Shown here: positions 8,912-16,075 of the stretch, piece after piece
Position numbering within the stretch: position 1 is the stretch's first letter
Layout: every line of letters begins with the position of its first letter
Assembly: GCA_963609975.1 (NCBI GenBank)
Contig: CAVDMD010000006.1
Coordinates: 1 to 31,713 of the forward strand
Direction: 5' to 3'
Source of the DNA: UMGS973 sp963609975
GTDB lineage: Bacteria > Bacillota > Clostridia > Peptostreptococcales > Anaerovoracaceae
DNA: 31,713 nt
Notes under the pieces: generated by a model
Told to the model about the DNA's origin: nothing
The model's input: only the letters and a program-made list of their open reading frames with translations
Databases searched by the model: none
Position numbers and translations under genes: made by a program

Positions 8912-9139
8912 TTACATCTTCGCCAAAAGCAGGAATGCAAATACAAGACCGTAGATAGTAATTGATTCCATGAACGCAAATGTAAGTATCATATTGGTAC
9001 GAAGCGTACTCATCATTTCAGGCTGTCTTGCCATTCCCTCAAGTGCCTTGCCTCCTGCTATACCCATACCGATTCCGGGGCCTATAGCTGCAAGTCCGAT
9101 TGCCAAGCCTACTGCAATTGCAATTAATCCGGTTGTCAT
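8912..9139 (-). CDS. atpE: ATP synthase Fo c subunit
   Basis: A 75-residue two-helix proteolipid that forms the ion-carrying rotor ring. Helix 1 has the GIGPGIGMG small-residue run and the loop has the conserved RQPE. Helix 2 carries the ion-binding Glu58 in FMESITIYG. Relative to the Na+-type ring of Ilyobacter, Glu58-Ser59 and Tyr63 are kept. Met25 replaces the Gln and Ile60 the Thr of the Na+ site, so ion choice (H+ or Na+) is uncertain. AGGAG site upstream. Confidence 0.96.
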   Translation of the reverse strand: MTTGLIAIAVGLAIGLAAIGPGIGMGIAGGKALEGMARQPEMMSTLRTNMILTFAFMESITIYGLVFAFLLLAKM

Positions 9140-9165
9140 ATAATCCTCTCCTTTTCTGATTTGTC

Positions 9166-9214
9166 TGAGCCTGAAACCGGCTCACCCGCCGCCTGCACTA
9201 TATATGCCTGCGGC
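9166..9214 (-). promoter_or_regulatory. hairpins in the atpB-atpE intercistronic leader
   Basis: The 93-base gap before atpE is the longest inside the operon. It holds a TGAGCC/GGCTCA hairpin (9166-9184) and a GCCGC/GCGGC pair (9188-9214), upstream of the atpE ribosome binding site. Such leaders can raise c-subunit translation or stabilise its mRNA, matching the need for many c copies per complex. The function here is inferred. Confidence 0.45.
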
Positions 9215-9232
9215 ACACACAATAAAATATAT

Positions 9233-9898
9233 TTACAGATGTTCTTCAATCTCACACGCTTCCTGTATATATATAGCTGTCAGCAGTGAAAACACCAGTG
9301 CCTGAATAAGTCCCAGAAGAACCACCAGAAGCTGCATTACCACCGGAAGTCCTATAGGACATATATCAAAGAATGCTCCGATAACCTGCTCATCTCCGTA
9401 GGTGTTGCCGTAAAGTCGGAAGGTAAGCGATACCGGCTTGATAAATTCATCCATAAGCAGCAGCGGGAATATGAAAACAAACGGTTTGAACAGTCTTTTG
9501 AAGGTGCCAAGCCCTCTGTGCTCGCGTATTCCTATTGCCTGTATTGCCACAAACACGATAATCGCCATCCCTGCGGGGAAGTTGATATCGCTTGTCGGAG
9601 CCTGAAATCCCGGCGCCTCGCCTGCCAGAGGCAGAAGTCCGGAATAGTTGCATATCAGAATATAGATAAACAGCGTCGCTATCAGCGGGAAATATCTGCC
9701 GCACAGATGCTCACCCATAACTCCCGTAAAGAAGCCGTTGAGTTTTTCGATGCCCATTTCTATCATATTCTGAATGCCCGACGGTATCATCTCTATCCTG
9801 CGGCCTGCTATAATTGCAAGTACGCAGATTATAACCGTAATAACCGCGCTGGTTATCATGGAATCCGTCATTCCGATTTCGTTGAGTTTTGCTATCAT
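9233..9898 (-). CDS. atpB: ATP synthase Fo a subunit
   Basis: A 221-residue multi-pass stator subunit that forms the ion half-channels. The essential Arg of the LTFRLYGN motif is near residue 160, followed by the GDEQVIG segment typical of Firmicutes. About five to six membrane segments are visible. The ATG is preceded by GGAGG lying in the end of the upstream gene, only 7 bases away. Confidence 0.96.
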   Translation of the reverse strand: MIAKLNEIGMTDSMITSAVITVIICVLAIIAGRRIEMIPSGIQNMIEMGIEKLNGFFTGVMGEHLCGRYFPLIATLFIYILICNYSGLLPLAGEAPGFQAPTSDINFPAGMAIIVFVAIQAIGIREHRGLGTFKRLFKPFVFIFPLLLMDEFIKPVSLTFRLYGNTYGDEQVIGAFFDICPIGLPVVMQLLVVLLGLIQALVFSLLTAIYIQEACEIEEHL

Positions 9899-9905
9899 AA
9901 ATCTG

Positions 9906-10214
9906 TCACTCCTCCCGGATACGCTGAATTATTTTTCTGACGGGTGCAAGCTTGCCTGCAATGCTGAGTCCGACAGCCGCCCCAAACAGCGCCGCCACAA
10001 AGCTGAAGCACATAATGTCACGCAGCAGAAACACGGTTGCCAGCACAGCTATATTAACAATATTACTTGCAATCATCCTGACATATACATACGATGGTGT
10101 TATTTCGCTGTTTTCGGGCTGCTTCGCCGTCCTGTGCCAGAGAATATAATATTTAATTGCTCCTACAAGTCCGCCAAAGGCAAGCCCTGCCAGCGCTCCC
10201 CATACGTATTCCAA
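9906..10214 (-). CDS. ATP synthase subunit I-like membrane protein
   Basis: A 102-residue protein with about four hydrophobic segments, first gene of the atp operon. Position immediately before atpB and its size match atpI/UncI-type accessory proteins, which help assemble the c ring. Sequence similarity alone is not decisive. The start is TTG at 10212-10214, preceded by AGGAG with an 8-base spacing; no ATG with a better site exists nearby. Confidence 0.75.
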   Translation of the reverse strand: MEYVWGALAGLAFGGLVGAIKYYILWHRTAKQPENSEITPSYVYVRMIASNIVNIAVLATVFLLRDIMCFSFVAALFGAAVGLSIAGKLAPVRKIIQRIREE

Positions 10215-10347
10215 AATGTCTCTCCTAAAAAATATAGATATTGCACAAGCTCAGGGGAACCTCAACAATATCATTTGAATTCAGTTTGTATTCAGCAGGC
10301 TTATGCCTGTTTCGTTATAATGTTATTCCCTCAGGGTGCTGTATTTA

Positions 10348-10376
10348 ATTATACTATTCTGCTCCGGAAAAGTAAA
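10348..10376 (-). promoter_or_regulatory. atp operon promoter
   Basis: On the minus strand TTTACT (10371-10376) and a perfect TATAAT (10348-10353) are spaced by 17 bases. The predicted leader is about 125 bases and contains a small CAGGC/GCCTG hairpin (10296-10309). I recognise no known riboswitch in it. Confidence 0.75.
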
Positions 10377-10580
10377 GTACATCAGTCGTTTTTTTCTTTA
10401 CAAAAAAGCGCAAATGTCGCAAAGTAATGATTATACAGCCTCTATTACGTGCTGTTTTGCCACCCAAATTTAACTAATTTGCTAATTTCTCTGCTTTTTG
10501 CGCATATTACAGCCCTGCCTCTTTGCAAAATTTGATTCAATGATTTTGAGAAATCCAATCCGGTTATTTTGCGAAAATTC
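10377..10580. other. divergent intergenic region, no gene seen
   Basis: About 430 bases separate the divergent atp and ABC transporter genes. Apart from the two promoters and the small features listed here, the stretch 10377-10580 is AT-rich. I see no convincing open frame, tRNA or riboswitch in it. Confidence 0.5.
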
Positions 10581-10620
10581 TTGTAATTGCAGGCTCTCTA
10601 ATTTACAATGTATTTATACA
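10581..10620 (+). promoter_or_regulatory. ABC transporter promoter with overlapping palindrome
   Basis: TTGTAA (10581-10586) and TACAAT (10604-10609) are spaced by 17 bases. A TGTAT-TT-ATACA palindrome (10609-10620) begins at the last base of the -10 and covers the expected start of transcription, a typical repressor position. The ATG at 10643 follows a GGAGG site at 10632-10636. Confidence 0.7.
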
Positions 10621-10642
10621 AAAATTCCGTTGGAGGTGCAGC

Positions 10643-11344
10643 ATGAGCTATGTTAAATTTGAAGATGTCAAAAAGGTCTATCATATGGGTGAGGTAACGA
10701 TAGAAGCGCTGCACGATGCGACCTTTGAAATAGAAAAAGGCGAAATCTGCGTTATAACAGGAGCTTCCGGCGCAGGCAAAACAACACTGCTCAATATACT
10801 CGGAGGCATGGATACGCTGACAGAGGGCAGGGTATACCTTGACGGCAGAGAAATCTCCGCGCTTTCGGAACGTGATTTAACCTCCTACAGACGCTATGAC
10901 ATAGGGTTTGTTTTTCAGTTCTATAATCTGGTTCAGAATCTTACAGCTCTCGAAAATGTCTCGCTTGCAGCCCAGATATGCAAAGATCCTCTTGACAGCC
11001 GGCAGGTTCTGAAACAGGTGGGCCTCGAAAACCGCATGAACAACTTCCCTGCGCAGCTTTCGGGCGGAGAGCAGCAGAGAGTTGCAATAGCAAGAGCCCT
11101 CGCCAAAAACCCGAAGCTGCTTCTGTGTGATGAGCCTACGGGCGCTCTTGACTACAATACCGGCAAGGCCATACTCAGGCTGCTTCAGACAACCGGCAGG
11201 CAGACAGGCATGACCATAGTCATCATTACTCACAATCTGGCGTTAACCCCTATGGCGGACAGAATCATACGCGTAAAAAACGGCACTGTCAGCTCCGTTG
11301 AAATAAATGAAAATCCTGTTTCTGTAGATTTAATAGAATGGTAA
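10643..11344 (+). CDS. ABC transporter ATP-binding protein (MacB/LolD type)
   Basis: A 233-residue ATPase that powers the adjacent FtsX-type permease. Walker A GASGAGKT is at about residues 41-48, the signature LSGGEQQR at about 139-146, Walker B LLLCDEPTGALD follows, and the switch His is in ITHN. The DEPTGALD form is typical of the MacB/LolD/FtsE branch that works with mechanotransmission permeases. GGAGG site and good promoter upstream; the permease starts 4 bases after its stop. Substrate unknown. Confidence 0.94.
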   Translation: MSYVKFEDVKKVYHMGEVTIEALHDATFEIEKGEICVITGASGAGKTTLLNILGGMDTLTEGRVYLDGREISALSERDLTSYRRYDIGFVFQFYNLVQNLTALENVSLAAQICKDPLDSRQVLKQVGLENRMNNFPAQLSGGEQQRVAIARALAKNPKLLLCDEPTGALDYNTGKAILRLLQTTGRQTGMTIVIITHNLALTPMADRIIRVKNGTVSSVEINENPVSVDLIEW

Positions 11345-11348
11345 AAAA

Positions 11349-14297
11349 ATGCTTACAAAAATAACTTTAAGAGAAATCAAAAACAGTCTGGGCAGATACC
11401 TTGCGATTCTCATAATCATCGCTCTGGGAGCAGGGCTTTTTGCCGGCCTCAAAGTCACAAGAGACGCCATGGTAAATACCCTTGATGAATATCTTACCGA
11501 AAGAAATCTTTATGACTACCGGCTCATATCGACTCTCGGCTATGAGGCAGAGGATGTCGAGTACATATCGTCATTAGCCAATGTAAGTGCTGCAGAGGGC
11601 AGTATTTCTTATGAAGTGCTGTGCAGTACAGGCGAAATGGACAGTGTCCTCAAGGCGTATTCCCTTACCGAGGATGTAAACAGGGTCAGACTTCTTGAGG
11701 GCAGGATGCCGGAAACATCAGAGGAATGTGTCGCAGACGGCAGAATATACAGCGCAGACGATATAGGCAGTACAATCGAGCTTTCGGAGGATAATTCAAA
11801 GGACACTCTCGATGCGTTCACTCATCGCAAATACACGATAACAGGACTTGTCTACTCGCCTCTCTATCTCAATTACGAAAGAGGCTCCACCTCACTTGGC
11901 AACGGCATAATCGAAGCCTACTTCTATATCCTCCCCGACGGCTTTGACTCGGATATATATACAGAGATCTATCTTACGCTTGAAGATACAGCATCAATAT
12001 ATTCAGATGAATACGAAACGCAGATAAACGATGCCAAGGCTGAAGTCACCTCTGCGGCAGAGGCTGCCTCACAGAGAAGGTACGATGAAATAAAGTCGGA
12101 GGCTGACGATAAAATAAAAGACGCGCAGGAAGAATACGACGACGGTTACAAAAGCTATCTCAAGGAAAAAACCGACGCTTATTCAAAGCTTGATTCCTCA
12201 TACGATGAGCTTGTCGCAGGGCAGAACAAAATAGCCGCCTCCGAAAAAAAGCTAAACAAAACAATCAGCGAATTAACCGGCTCCAAAAAACAGATTGACG
12301 CAGGACTTGCTCAGATAAATCAGCAGCTGTCGCAGCTTGAAGCCGGCAAAGAATATATGTCCGATGAGGAATATCAGGCGTCAAAACAGCAGCTTGACAG
12401 CAAAAAGGCAGAACTTACGGCTTCTTTAGCCAAAGTGAACTCAGGACTTAAACAGGCTAATGCCGGCAAAGCAACGCTCGAAAAAGAGAAACAGACCCTC
12501 GCAGACGGCTGGAAAGAATACAGAGCAGGTAAAAGCAAAGCTGATTCTTCATTTGCAGACGCAAAAAAAGAGCTTGATGATGCAAAGGCAAAAATAGAAG
12601 ACGGCAAAAAAGACATAGCAGATATAAAAAAGCCTGAAACCTTTGTGTTTACAAGGGATACCAATACAGGCTATGTGGGATTTGAAAGCGATGCAAATAT
12701 CGTCAACGAGGTTGCAAAGGTTTTCCCTGTGTTCTTTTTCCTTGTGGCGGCGCTTGTGTGCATCACCACAATGACAAGAATGGTTGACGAGCAGCGTACA
12801 CAGATAGGAGTTCTCAAAGCACTTGGCTACAGCAGCCGCTCCGTTATTTCTGAGTATCTGTTTTATTCGGGCAGCGCAGGGTTCCTCGGCACGCTGATCG
12901 GCTATTTCAGCTGCTGCATTGTATTTCCTGCCATAATATGGAGAGCATACGGCATTATGTACGATTTCGGCTGCGGCCTGTCCTACAGCTTCAATATTCC
13001 TTTACTGTTTTACTCGCTTGCCGGAGCTCTGATATGCTCCATGGGTGCCTGCCTTGCAGCAGGATTTAAGGATTTCAAAACAGCTCCATCACAGCTTATG
13101 AGGCCTAAGGCTCCGCCTGCAGGCAAGAGAATACTGCTTGAAAGAATCACTCCGCTCTGGAGCAGGGTGAGCTTTCTCTACAAGGTGACACTTAGAAATC
13201 TGTTTCGTTACAAAAAACGCTTTTTCATGATGATACTCGGCATCAGCGGCTGCACCGCGCTTCTTATCGCAGGGTTTGGCATAAACGATACGGTTAAAAA
13301 CATAGTGGGTTTTCAGTACAACGAAATCATAAAATATGACTACAGCATATATTTTGACGAGGCCTTGAACCGGAAACAGCAGCAGACTTTTGCCGATGAA
13401 AATTCTTCATCTGTCTCGGAAATGATATTTGTTCACGAGGAGGAGGTGTCCTTTGCTTCCGGCGAAGACGAAACAGCGCTTACCCTTATCGCCTGCAGAG
13501 ATGATAACTTTGACAGTTTCATCGATCTTCACGACAGCAGCGCCATCAGATTCCCGCAGGCGGGAGAGGCTGTCATCTGTATGAAGCTGGCTGACAGATA
13601 TGGTATATCCGAGGGTGATAAAATAATGCTGACAGATGACAATGGAGATGAAATAGAGGTGACAGTATCGGGTATATGCAAAAATTACGTTAACAATTAT
13701 GTATATATCTCTGACGAAACATATAAAAAGGGCTTTGGTGCAGCGCCTGAATATACCGCAGCATATGCGATTTCTCGGGACAGATCGGCAGACGGTATAT
13801 ATAAATCCGCTGCCGCAGTTTCCGATAATGACAATGTGCCGGGCACTTCAATATGCCTTGATATGGAGGACAGAATATGCAATATGATGGACAGCCTGAA
13901 TGCAGTTATTGTTCTCATTGTTGCGGCAGCAGGCGCTCTGGCATTTATTGTGCTTTACAATCTGACGAATATAAACATAACCGAAAGGGTCAGGGAAATA
14001 GCAACAATCAAGGTGCTGGGGTTTTATCCTAAGGAAACCTCGGCGTATGTATTCAGAGAGAATTTCCTGCTGACAGGCATCAGCGCCGCAGTCGGACTTC
14101 TGCTTGGCAGGGTGCTGCTGGAATTTATAATTACGCAGATAAATATATCGCTGATTACCTTCGAGGCCAGAATAACGCCTCTGAGCTACATCATGTCTGT
14201 GGTTCTCACATTTGTATTTGCCGTAATCGTGAATATTGTCATGTATTACAGATTGAAGCGGATAGATATGATAGAGTCTTTGAAATCGGTGGAATAA
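11349..14297 (+). CDS. large FtsX-family ABC transporter permease with coiled coil
   Basis: A 982-residue membrane protein. One N-terminal membrane segment (about residues 17-37) is followed by an outer domain that includes a Lys/Asp/Ala-rich coiled coil of about 200 residues (about 220-427). A first FtsX domain with membrane segments lies at about 457-580. A second half starts with a membrane segment near 625, followed by an outer domain and a final FtsX domain near 847-982. This resembles the duplicated permeases of Firmicutes efflux or peptide-sensing systems. There is no clear ribosome binding site before ATG 11349, so translation is probably coupled to the ATPase gene. Substrate unknown. 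Confidence 0.9.
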   Translation: MLTKITLREIKNSLGRYLAILIIIALGAGLFAGLKVTRDAMVNTLDEYLTERNLYDYRLISTLGYEAEDVEYISSLANVSAAEGSISYEVLCSTGEMDSVLKAYSLTEDVNRVRLLEGRMPETSEECVADGRIYSADDIGSTIELSEDNSKDTLDAFTHRKYTITGLVYSPLYLNYERGSTSLGNGIIEAYFYILPDGFDSDIYTEIYLTLEDTASIYSDEYETQINDAKAEVTSAAEAASQRRYDEIKSEADDKIKDAQEEYDDGYKSYLKEKTDAYSKLDSSYDELVAGQNKIAASEKKLNKTISELTGSKKQIDAGLAQINQQLSQLEAGKEYMSDEEYQASKQQLDSKKAELTASLAKVNSGLKQANAGKATLEKEKQTLADGWKEYRAGKSKADSSFADAKKELDDAKAKIEDGKKDIADIKKPETFVFTRDTNTGYVGFESDANIVNEVAKVFPVFFFLVAALVCITTMTRMVDEQRTQIGVLKALGYSSRSVISEYLFYSGSAGFLGTLIGYFSCCIVFPAIIWRAYGIMYDFGCGLSYSFNIPLLFYSLAGALICSMGACLAAGFKDFKTAPSQLMRPKAPPAGKRILLERITPLWSRVSFLYKVTLRNLFRYKKRFFMMILGISGCTALLIAGFGINDTVKNIVGFQYNEIIKYDYSIYFDEALNRKQQQTFADENSSSVSEMIFVHEEEVSFASGEDETALTLIACRDDNFDSFIDLHDSSAIRFPQAGEAVICMKLADRYGISEGDKIMLTDDNGDEIEVTVSGICKNYVNNYVYISDETYKKGFGAAPEYTAAYAISRDRSADGIYKSAAAVSDNDNVPGTSICLDMEDRICNMMDSLNAVIVLIVAAAGALAFIVLYNLTNINITERVREIATIKVLGFYPKETSAYVFRENFLLTGISAAVGLLLGRVLLEFIITQINISLITFEARITPLSYIMSVVLTFVFAVIVNIVMYYRLKRIDMIESLKSVE

Positions 14298-14325
14298 TGA
14301 ATATTCCCGTGCGGTAACAACACAA

Positions 14326-14395
14326 ATCCGGGGCTGTGGCAACTTATTCTCACCACAGAAAGCTGTAATATTTCATATAGCATTTTTCCCCGGAT
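14326..14395. repeat. inverted repeat enclosing direct-repeat copy A
   Basis: ATCCGGGG (14326-14333) and CCCCGGAT (14388-14395) form an 8-bp inverted pair around a 54-base core. That core contains an inner CTGTGG/CCACAG hairpin (14334-14359) and a T-run. It lies between the convergent permease and AlbA_2 genes and may end transcription from both sides. Confidence 0.6.
14334..14379. repeat. 46-bp direct repeat, copy A
   Basis: Matches copy B at 16030-16075 at 41 of 46 positions without gaps; the last 28 bases are identical. In copy B the sequence covers the stop codon and terminator stem of the hydrogenase gene, so copy A looks like a displaced duplicate of that gene end. Confidence 0.85.
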
Positions 14396-14438
14396 ATAAT
14401 TCCAATACCCAGCTATCCTCATATAATCTTCTTTTTGT

Positions 14439-15881
14439 TTATTCAACATTAACCATATTCGGGTTTGTTTTATAAAATGCTGCTCTCGACACTTTATTCT
14501 TCTCCAGATATCCCTGTTTTTCAAGATTGTCAAGAACCTGCTTTCTAAAATATGTCGAATCGCTTATCCCAAGATATTCAGCAATCTCTGCGACCTTGCG
14601 CGCCTTGAAATAACAAAATGACAGCACTTTTCCATCCATCTTCGTGCCTTCCTGAACCGGCACAAAGGTAAGGACCGGGGCATCCTTTTCTTCAACCCCT
14701 CTATCATAGGTCAGATCCGGAAGCACTAACGTAAAATGATCGGATGTTGAATAAATATATGGCTTATGTGCTTCATCTGCCGCTGCGTACTCTTCCGTAA
14801 TCTTATCAAAGCCTGTTCCTGCTGCCTCCATTACATTGCAGGCAACTAAAACACCTGAAATCAGTTCATTTCTTCTCTTGGAAATTATGCCGGACAAGTC
14901 GTAGGTTTTTCCAAGCTTCTCTCCCCGGTAAAACCCTCCCGGCGATGATATTTCCAGTCTATCCTTAAATATGTCAACCTGTATCTGCGTTCCGTCCAAG
15001 TAGTAATCCCGATGTATCACTGCATTTATCACACCTTCAAACAAAGCTCTGGCAGGATATGAGTCTATATTAATTCTGACATCATCAAGCTTTATCATCG
15101 AATGATTCATTCTTTGATTTACAAAATCCATCATATAGTCAATTGTTGACGTAATGTTCCCGTTAAAACGATTGATAGTAACAATCCTTTCACTACCTTT
15201 GTTAAACCCTGAAAATACCGAGCACTGCACTTCTGTTTTCTTCCCTTTATAATCATCGAGAAACAAAACTGCACCATTCAGCAGATAGCCTTCTTCATTT
15301 ACAAATCCTAAAGACTTTAAGGCTTTTTCTTTTAAAGATGCTCCCTCATTGTGCTTCTCATAAAACCTGTGAAGATCTGACAGTTGTTCCGGGTCATATT
15401 TTATATCCGACACAAGAATATCATACTGAGTATTTTTGCTTTTTACACTCATCTCAATAATTTCTTCATAGGTCGCACCATTTGTGAAGCCGTCACGTCT
15501 CATAAAAATGGATGGGATATCTTTATATTTCAGAATTACCGGTTTTACTGAGGATTCCTGTATGCTTACCTTTATCACAAAGCGTTCATTTCCTTTTATT
15601 TCATATCGTATGAAGGAAATCTTCATTTGCGGTCTTGGGGTCAAATGCTCATTCACCTGATTATTGAAATAGTTTCTTTCATTGTCAGCGCTTTTTCTGT
15701 CAAAACCAATCAGTTTGTTAGTCTTATCCTCTACTCCGATATAAAAGTCTCCCCCTGAAGCATTCGCAAATCCCGCAATACTTTTGAGCCAGCCGACAAC
15801 ATTGTCACGATTTAGAATCGCTTTACTTTCAAACTTATCACTTTCTATCTGTATATCTTCAATTATCTCTTCCAGGTACAT
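14439..15881 (-). CDS. AlbA_2/Schlafen-type putative DNA-binding regulator
   Basis: A 480-residue protein of the divergent AAA-4/AlbA_2 family. The N-terminal AlbA_2 domain (about residues 8-130) has the typical IAGFANASGGDFYIGVED run. A HATPase_c_4-like region (about 278-394) has EGVINAVIHRDYYLDG and RLEISSPGGF. A winged helix lies at the C-terminus (about 410-477, VAEIAEYLGISDSTYFRKQV). Such proteins are annotated as transcriptional regulators or ATP-binding proteins; biochemical roles are poorly known. The ATG has a GAGGTGAGGGA site. Its promoter is embedded in an 11-bp repeat array, consistent with self-regulation. The gene plus promoter sits between two copies of a direct repeat, suggesting insertion. 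Confidence 0.85.
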   Translation of the reverse strand: MYLEEIIEDIQIESDKFESKAILNRDNVVGWLKSIAGFANASGGDFYIGVEDKTNKLIGFDRKSADNERNYFNNQVNEHLTPRPQMKISFIRYEIKGNERFVIKVSIQESSVKPVILKYKDIPSIFMRRDGFTNGATYEEIIEMSVKSKNTQYDILVSDIKYDPEQLSDLHRFYEKHNEGASLKEKALKSLGFVNEEGYLLNGAVLFLDDYKGKKTEVQCSVFSGFNKGSERIVTINRFNGNITSTIDYMMDFVNQRMNHSMIKLDDVRINIDSYPARALFEGVINAVIHRDYYLDGTQIQVDIFKDRLEISSPGGFYRGEKLGKTYDLSGIISKRRNELISGVLVACNVMEAAGTGFDKITEEYAAADEAHKPYIYSTSDHFTLVLPDLTYDRGVEEKDAPVLTFVPVQEGTKMDGKVLSFCYFKARKVAEIAEYLGISDSTYFRKQVLDNLEKQGYLEKNKVSRAAFYKTNPNMVNVE

Positions 15882-15905
15882 ATTCCCTCACCTCTTTTTT
15901 ATGCT

Positions 15906-15981
15906 ACTTCAACTATACTTCAAAGTCACTTCAAAGTCAACTTCAAAGTCACTTCAAACAAACTTCAATTTACTTTGAAGT
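15906..15981. repeat. 11-bp phased repeat array (probable operator array)
   Basis: Six direct copies of ACTTCAA, four bases longer (ACTTCAAAGTC) in the three best, start at 15906, 15917, 15928, 15940, 15951 and 15962. The steps are 11, 11, 12, 11 and 11 bases. An inverted copy, ACTTTGAAGT, closes the array at 15972-15981. One unit per helical turn places all sites on one DNA face. The array covers the AlbA_2 promoter. Confidence 0.9.
15912..15940 (-). promoter_or_regulatory. promoter of the AlbA_2 gene
   Basis: On the minus strand TTGACT (15935-15940) and TATAGT (15912-15917) are spaced by 17 bases, about 30 bases before the start codon. Both elements overlap units of the repeat array, so a protein bound there would block RNA polymerase. 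Confidence 0.8.
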
Positions 15982-16015
15982 ATCCCCAATACTGCAATTT
16001 GTATTCCTGTCTTTT

Positions 16016-16062
16016 ATAAAAACAGCCCTCTGTGATAACTTGTTATTACCACAGAAAGCTGT
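16016..16062 (-). terminator. hydrogenase terminator
   Basis: On the minus strand ACAGC...GCTGT begins a hairpin of about 17 pairs (a few G-T pairs) with a short AT-rich loop, followed by TTTTTAT. It lies right after the hydrogenase stop codon and is a strong intrinsic terminator. Confidence 0.85.
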
Positions 16063-16075
16063 AATATTTCATATA
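16030..16075. repeat. 46-bp direct repeat, copy B
   Basis: Partner of copy A at 14334-14379 (41 of 46 identical). This copy includes the last bases and stop codon of the hydrogenase gene and most of its terminator stem, so it is probably the original. Confidence 0.85.

Noticed and set aside
10215..10347. Riboswitch in the atp leader
   Set aside because: Only one small hairpin is visible; no known aptamer core was recognised.
9774..10427. A 217-residue plus-strand frame over atpB, the atpI-like gene and the promoter region
   Set aside because: It lies opposite well-supported atp genes and has no family features.
15906..15981. CRISPR array
   Set aside because: Units are 7-11 bases with no unique spacers and no cas genes nearby. 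The fit is to operator repeats.
14334..16075. Insertion sequence or transposon
   Set aside because: The flanking repeats are direct and derived from a gene end. There are no terminal inverted repeats around the unit and no transposase.
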